Of a stretch of DNA of 64,000 bases, positions 60,236-64,000 are shown piece by piece. The translations under genes and the position numbers were made by a program. The notes under the pieces were generated by a model, which saw nothing but the letters and a program-made list of their open reading frames with translations, searched no databases and was not told the DNA's origin. The DNA comes from JBBAGC01 sp964491265 (GTDB lineage Bacteria; Spirochaetota; UBA4802; UBA5550), in assembly GCA_964491265.1 (NCBI GenBank), contig CAZBFP010000001.1:295696-359695 (forward strand). The letters are read 5' to 3'. The number at the start of each line of letters is the position of its first letter. Position 1 is the first letter of the stretch.

Positions 60236-61321
60236 ATGAACAGAGATGAACTGAAAAAAGTTATGTCATACCGGTCATATCCCTGCGTTTCAATATTAGC
60301 ACCTACCCACAGAACAAGTCCCGGGAACAAACAGGACCCCATTACAGTTAAAAATCTCGTTAAAGAGGCTATTACCCGCCTGAACCAGGAGTTCCCTCAA
60401 AGGGATATCCAGCCTGTAATTGACAGAATCGAATCAATTGTATCATCTATAGATTATACCCGAACAGCCGACTCCATGGCAATATATGCCTCTAAAGATT
60501 TCTCAGCCCGATACGACCTCCCTGTTACAGTTAAAGAACAGGTAATTATTGATGAAACCTTTGCGACAAGGAACCTTATTTATGCAACCAGCAGAAATCC
60601 CAGATACCTTGTCCTGGCCCTGAGCGAGAAACCTACCCGCCTCTTTGACGTTTTTCTTGATACCCCGGTAGAGATCTCCAACAGCGATTTCCCTGCTTTT
60701 TTTATTGAGGATGAAGAAAACTCACCCAGACCCATAGGGGAGATAACAAACATGTCATCATACAGAGATGAACAGTATAATAAGTTTTTCAAAAAGATAG
60801 ATAAGGCTCTTTCTCTCATTATAAAAGACACAAAAATCCCCCTCATAATTACCGGTGTTGAAAGGTATCTCGCAAACTATAAAGAGATTACAGAGCTGAC
60901 CGATCATATAGCAGGGGAAGTTAATGGATCATATGATAAAGCCTCACCCCATGAACTGGCGAAACTTACATGGCCGGTTATGGAAAAATATATGGCAAAA
61001 TCTAAAACCGGAATGCTGAAAAAGCTTGAAGATGCAATCGGAAACGGCCACTTCTCTTCAGGGATTGACCAGGTATGGAACACTGCTTTTGAAGGGAGAG
61101 GTGCTATGCTTCTGGTAGAAGAGGAATTTCAGTTCCCGGCTGTTATCAGCGAAGATAACCGTTTACTTTCACCTGCAGAAGATTCCACTTCACCGGGAGT
61201 TGTCGATGATGCAGTTGATGAAATTATCGAGGAAGTGATAAACAGAGGGGGGGAAGTGCACTTTGTTGATAAGGATGATTTAAAAGTTCACAACAGGATA
61301 GCCATGATTTTACGCTATTGA
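60236..61321 (+). CDS. Archaeo-eukaryotic release-factor-like (baeRF family) protein, putative ribosome hibernation factor
   Basis: 361 residues. Its overall pattern matches the bacterial eRF1-like (baeRF) group: an N-terminal SYPCVSILAPTHRT, a middle PRYLVLALSEKPTRLFDVF domain, and a C-terminal L7Ae-like part with GRGAMLLVEEEF, EVINRGGEVHFVD and NRIAMILRY. Some members bind idle ribosomes as hibernation factors. The GGQ peptidyl-hydrolysis motif of true release factors is absent. AGGAG precedes the ATG. It follows the peroxiredoxin gene after a terminator, so the two may both be stress genes but are separately expressed. Confidence 0.75.
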   Translation: MNRDELKKVMSYRSYPCVSILAPTHRTSPGNKQDPITVKNLVKEAITRLNQEFPQRDIQPVIDRIESIVSSIDYTRTADSMAIYASKDFSARYDLPVTVKEQVIIDETFATRNLIYATSRNPRYLVLALSEKPTRLFDVFLDTPVEISNSDFPAFFIEDEENSPRPIGEITNMSSYRDEQYNKFFKKIDKALSLIIKDTKIPLIITGVERYLANYKEITELTDHIAGEVNGSYDKASPHELAKLTWPVMEKYMAKSKTGMLKKLEDAIGNGHFSSGIDQVWNTAFEGRGAMLLVEEEFQFPAVISEDNRLLSPAEDSTSPGVVDDAVDEIIEEVINRGGEVHFVDKDDLKVHNRIAMILRY

Positions 61322-61341
61322 TAAAACTGTGAAATGCCTTT

Positions 61342-61525
61342 CCCCCTGTCTACCCCAAAGGGGACACGGGTTAATGCATTATTACTCTGATAGTTTTTTC
61401 TGGTCCCTTTATATTGTTCCACATATCTTTTGCAAGCTCTACGATATAAAGGGGTGTTTTGATACTTTGGTTCATCACCTTTTCAAAAGGTTCCCTTTTA
61501 CGTGCCCCCTTTGGGGGACAGGGGG
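61342..61525. repeat. C5TGTC-ended palindromic repeat, copy 2
   Basis: It starts CCCCCTGTCTACCCCAAAGG and ends CCCCTTTGGGGGACAGGGGG (61506-61525). It aligns with the reverse complement of 19919-20114 over most of its length. It fills most of the 302-nt gap 61322-61623 between convergent genes; the tail to 61623 holds only short A/T-rich DNA. A small open frame inside it (61329-61622) is not a gene. Confidence 0.8.
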
Positions 61526-61623
61526 CAAAGCTAAGAAGTACTCCCGAGGGGGGCAGAATTTATTTTGTATCTCAAAAAACCGGAATGAGCCACTTTTTTC
61601 AGAAATAATTACTGTTCTTTAAT

Positions 61624-62823
61624 CTACTTCTTCCTGAAATCGTAAAGGTCGCACTTCCCTGTCATAAGAAATTTTACCCCCTCATCAAGACCATCAAGTG
61701 TAAGCTCAAACATGGGGAAAACATCCCTTACCATCCTTATGGAATGAACATATTCCCAGGATCTTTTAGGAAGGGGATTAAGCCAGATCACATCCTTAAA
61801 CTTTTCCTTAAGCCTCTGCATCCACACAATCCCGGGAGTATCATTATAGTACCAGTAATCAATGGCTCCATTTGCCCATGTAAGTTCAGAGGGAGCCATT
61901 TCCGCGTCCCCTATAATAATAACCTTGAAGTCGGAATCCTCACCTTTCAGCATATCTAATGTAGATATGGACTGATTCCTCTCCATATCTGTCCATAAAT
62001 CCTGGTAAAAACAGTTATGAAAATAATAATGCTTAAACCTGCTTATCTGAGAAGATGCAGCAGAAAAAAGCCTTTCAGCAAGCTCGGAAAAGGGCGTCAT
62101 TGACCCCCCCACATCCATAAGGAGCATAACCTTTGAGCTCTTCTTCTGTTTATCTTCCCATACAAGTTCGATCTCTCCCGCATTTTTGCAGGTTCTATCT
62201 ATAGTTTTTTTAAGATCAAGCTTTTCGCCCTGCCCCATAGGGAGGAGCGACCTGAGGTGAGAAAGGGCCACCCTCATCTGTCTTGTATCAAGTGTAATAT
62301 CACTGGAGTAATTCCGGAACGTCCGCTTCTCGGCAATCTGGATAGCCTTTTTATGACGCGATTCCCCCTGCCCTATTCTTATACCTGCAGGGTTGTACCC
62401 CCAGGCACCCTGGGTTGAACGCCCCCCTGTACCAATGGCTTTATTTCCGCCCACATGATCCTTATAATGCCCCTGCTTCATCTGCTCTTCAAAATTCTTA
62501 AGCACCTGATCAAGATTAACCTGCTCAATCTGCTTTTTCTCCTCTTCTGACAGATGAAGCTCCTTTACTTTTTTCAGCCCTGCAAGGATTTCATCCAGCA
62601 TCTCATCTGTGGTATTGATCCCCTCAAATGTATCGAGAAAGGCCATATCATACCTGTCAAAAAGTATCTCATTCTTTACAAGAATAGACCTGGCCATATG
62701 ATAAAAAGAGGTTAAACTGCAGTCATTAAGATTAAGTGTCATTGCCTCATGAAGTGTTATCCATTCATGAAGCGAAACAGGTATACCCCTGGACTTAAGG
62801 TTAAAGAAAAAATTAATAAACAT
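61624..62823 (-). CDS. VWA-domain protein (CoxE/YehP-like)
   Basis: 399 residues. The first 200 residues are helical and charged; from about residue 225 a von Willebrand factor A domain follows with the MIDAS-type motif LMDVGGSM (DxxGS rather than the classical DxSxS) and LDMLKGEDSDFKVIIIGDAEM. It is soluble. It overlaps the MoxR ATPase gene by 11 nt. MoxR-VWA pairs act as metal-insertion or protein-maturation chaperones; the client is unknown here. Confidence 0.85.
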   Translation of the reverse strand: MFINFFFNLKSRGIPVSLHEWITLHEAMTLNLNDCSLTSFYHMARSILVKNEILFDRYDMAFLDTFEGINTTDEMLDEILAGLKKVKELHLSEEEKKQIEQVNLDQVLKNFEEQMKQGHYKDHVGGNKAIGTGGRSTQGAWGYNPAGIRIGQGESRHKKAIQIAEKRTFRNYSSDITLDTRQMRVALSHLRSLLPMGQGEKLDLKKTIDRTCKNAGEIELVWEDKQKKSSKVMLLMDVGGSMTPFSELAERLFSAASSQISRFKHYYFHNCFYQDLWTDMERNQSISTLDMLKGEDSDFKVIIIGDAEMAPSELTWANGAIDYWYYNDTPGIVWMQRLKEKFKDVIWLNPLPKRSWEYVHSIRMVRDVFPMFELTLDGLDEGVKFLMTGKCDLYDFRKK

Positions 62824-63667
62824 CCCTTGTCCTCATGCTGGAGTTATAGGCATAATGGGATTTACCCGACTTCTGTACAAGATCAATATCCTCCTGCTTT
62901 TTCAGAAGAGTACCGAGAAATGGAATCTCCTTTTCAATTGTTTTAGCAGGGATACCGCCGATCTGCAGGGCCTGGAGCCAGTCAATAAGCTCGCTTGTTG
63001 AAGGCTTTTTCCTGAGCATATCAAATTCCCTTATCCAGTAGAATTTTTTAAGCGCTTCACGAAGAAGCTTCTTCTCAATTTCAGGGAAATGAACATGAAC
63101 AATCTGCTCCATAAGCTCCTGATCAGGGAATGCAATATAATGGAAAATACATCTTCTAAGGAATGGATCGGGAAGTTCCTTTTCACTGTTTGAGGTTATA
63201 ATCATAATCGGCCTGTTTTTAGCTTTTATTGTCTCCTTTGTTTCCGGGATATAAAAGCTCATCTCATCAAGCTCATTTAAAAGGTCATTGGGGAACTCAA
63301 TATCCGCCTTATCAATTTCGTCAATAAGCAGCACCACCTGCTCATCCGCGCTGAAAGCCTCACCAAGTTTACCCATTTTTATATACTGCTTTATATCGGA
63401 AATATCGCTGTCCCCGAAACGGGAATCATTAAGCCTCTGTACTGTATCATAGACATAAAGCCCTTCCTGAGCCTTGGTTGTGGACTTAATGTTCCAGATA
63501 ATAAATTTTTTGCCAAGCCCCTTTGCAATTGCATGTGCAAGGAGAGTTTTGCCTGTACCAGGCTCACCCTTAACTATGAGGGGTCTCTGAAGTGCTATAG
63601 AAACATTTACATTGTCTCTCAAATCCTTGGAAATTACATACTCATCTGTGCCTTTAAAATAATCCAT
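62813..63667 (-). CDS. MoxR-family AAA+ ATPase
   Basis: 284 residues. Walker A GEPGTGKTLLAHAIA near residue 36, Walker B VVLLIDEIDKADIEFPNDLL, sensor 1 region RPIMIITSNSEKELPDPFLRRC and the arginine finger follow the MoxR order. It hydrolyses ATP to remodel a client together with the VWA protein encoded immediately downstream. Start ATG at 63667; upstream is an A/T-rich promoter region of about 200 nt (63668-63869) shared with a divergent short ORF. Confidence 0.92.
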   Translation of the reverse strand: MDYFKGTDEYVISKDLRDNVNVSIALQRPLIVKGEPGTGKTLLAHAIAKGLGKKFIIWNIKSTTKAQEGLYVYDTVQRLNDSRFGDSDISDIKQYIKMGKLGEAFSADEQVVLLIDEIDKADIEFPNDLLNELDEMSFYIPETKETIKAKNRPIMIITSNSEKELPDPFLRRCIFHYIAFPDQELMEQIVHVHFPEIEKKLLREALKKFYWIREFDMLRKKPSTSELIDWLQALQIGGIPAKTIEKEIPFLGTLLKKQEDIDLVQKSGKSHYAYNSSMRTRDVY

Positions 63668-63869
63668 ATATCCTACCTGTTATTTTCTATAAAATTTAAA
63701 TTGCTCTCTTTACCGACAACTATTTTAAAAATGGCCATAATGGCAAGTAATTAATTCCATGAAATTTCACCACTCCAGTGTAAAAAACTCTATAATTATA
63801 TATTCTAATTGACTATTTAGTTATACTGTTGAATATTTTTTATTACAATAATTTCAAAGAGGTCTCTTT

Positions 63870-63953
63870 ATGAAAAAAATTATTCCATTATTTATTTTAG
63901 CTTCAGCTCTTCTGATAAGCTTTGGATATAACGGTAAACTGATTATTAATTAA
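63870..63953 (+). pseudogene. Signal-peptide ORF cut off by repeat element
   Basis: A 27-codon frame with AGAGG about 8 nt before the ATG encodes MKKIIPLFILASALLISFGY followed by NGKLIIN and a stop. The first 19 residues are a clear export signal. The stop codon lies within the first bases of the repeat end that starts at 63949. This looks like the 5' end of a gene for an exported protein interrupted by the repeat, but it could be a genuine short peptide; the downstream sequence is outside the window. Confidence 0.5.
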
Positions 63954-64000
63954 TGGCGCCACTGCAAAAATTATCATTATAAAGCGCAATAATTCAGAAT
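63949..64000. repeat. End of MITE-like element, partial copy
   Basis: ATTAATGGCGCCACTGCAAA (63949-63968) matches the terminal repeat of 28864-29076 with one change in these 20 bases. The element continues beyond the window edge. Confidence 0.65.

Noticed and set aside
61329..61622. Open frame of 97 codons on the plus strand
   Set aside because: It is composed mostly of the C5TGTC repeat and has no ribosome-binding site.

Overview
The window looks like a piece of a spirochaete chromosome (phylum Spirochaetota). The best markers are two tandem FlaB-type periplasmic-flagellum flagellins and, at the left edge, a radical-SAM/SPASM protein of the type known from spirochaetes. Base composition is moderately AT-rich, with strongly AT-rich accessory genes in the middle. 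The genus cannot be named from what is visible. No rRNA, tRNA, CRISPR array or intact transposase was seen.

Layout. 1-3130: end of a radical-SAM/SPASM gene, then SpsF-like and PseG-like genes, probably for surface or flagellar sugar modification. 3.1-5.8 kb: small genes (hemerythrin, lipoprotein, nitroreductase, FeoC-like, small membrane protein). 5.8-10.3 kb: TolC-type channel and RND pump without an adaptor gene. 10.4-24 kb: housekeeping (alaS, recX, rpsI, rplM, guaA, purE) mixed with a racemase-family enzyme, an NCS2 permease, a LEA-type lipoprotein coupled to mannose-1-phosphate guanylyltransferase, and a beta-barrel protein. 24-26 kb: two flagellins. 26.5-28.8 kb: polar amino-acid ABC importer. 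29.4-37 kb: beta-CASP nuclease, ruvC, YebC, TPR protein, and a large membrane/spermidine-synthase-like/TPR fusion. 37.2-45.4 kb: an accessory island on the minus strand. It holds an AbrB/VapB-like protein, an N6-adenine methylase with an N-terminal helix-turn-helix, a 1220-residue nuclease-methylase of Eco57I type, a HEPN-like protein, a frameshifted integrase remnant and a HigB/HigA pair. 45.7-64 kb: aminotransferase, TPR proteins, ppdK, a GAF-GGDEF cyclase, a DEAD-box helicase, a FadR-type regulator with glycerol-3-phosphate dehydrogenase and an alkyl-DHAP-synthase-like enzyme, RNase H, a peroxiredoxin, a release-factor-like hibernation protein and a MoxR/VWA pair.

The intergenic DNA carries several families of short palindromic repeats. 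In the most unusual one, a conserved AT-rich shell of about 120 bp recurs four times around interchangeable palindromic cores: two near-identical 167-bp cores and two different short GC-rich hairpins. A second family has 24-bp perfect terminal repeats over 213 bp, and its copy at the right edge ends a signal-peptide ORF. A third family has C5TGTC-type ends.

The best candidates for something undescribed are three. First, the defence-like island, whose three AT-rich genes share a GC-rich motif about 50 nt upstream of each start codon. Second, the shell/core repeat family. Third, the radical-SAM protein whose N-terminal half resembles the SpsF nucleotidyltransferase encoded just downstream. All functional statements come from reading motifs by eye; no database search was done.
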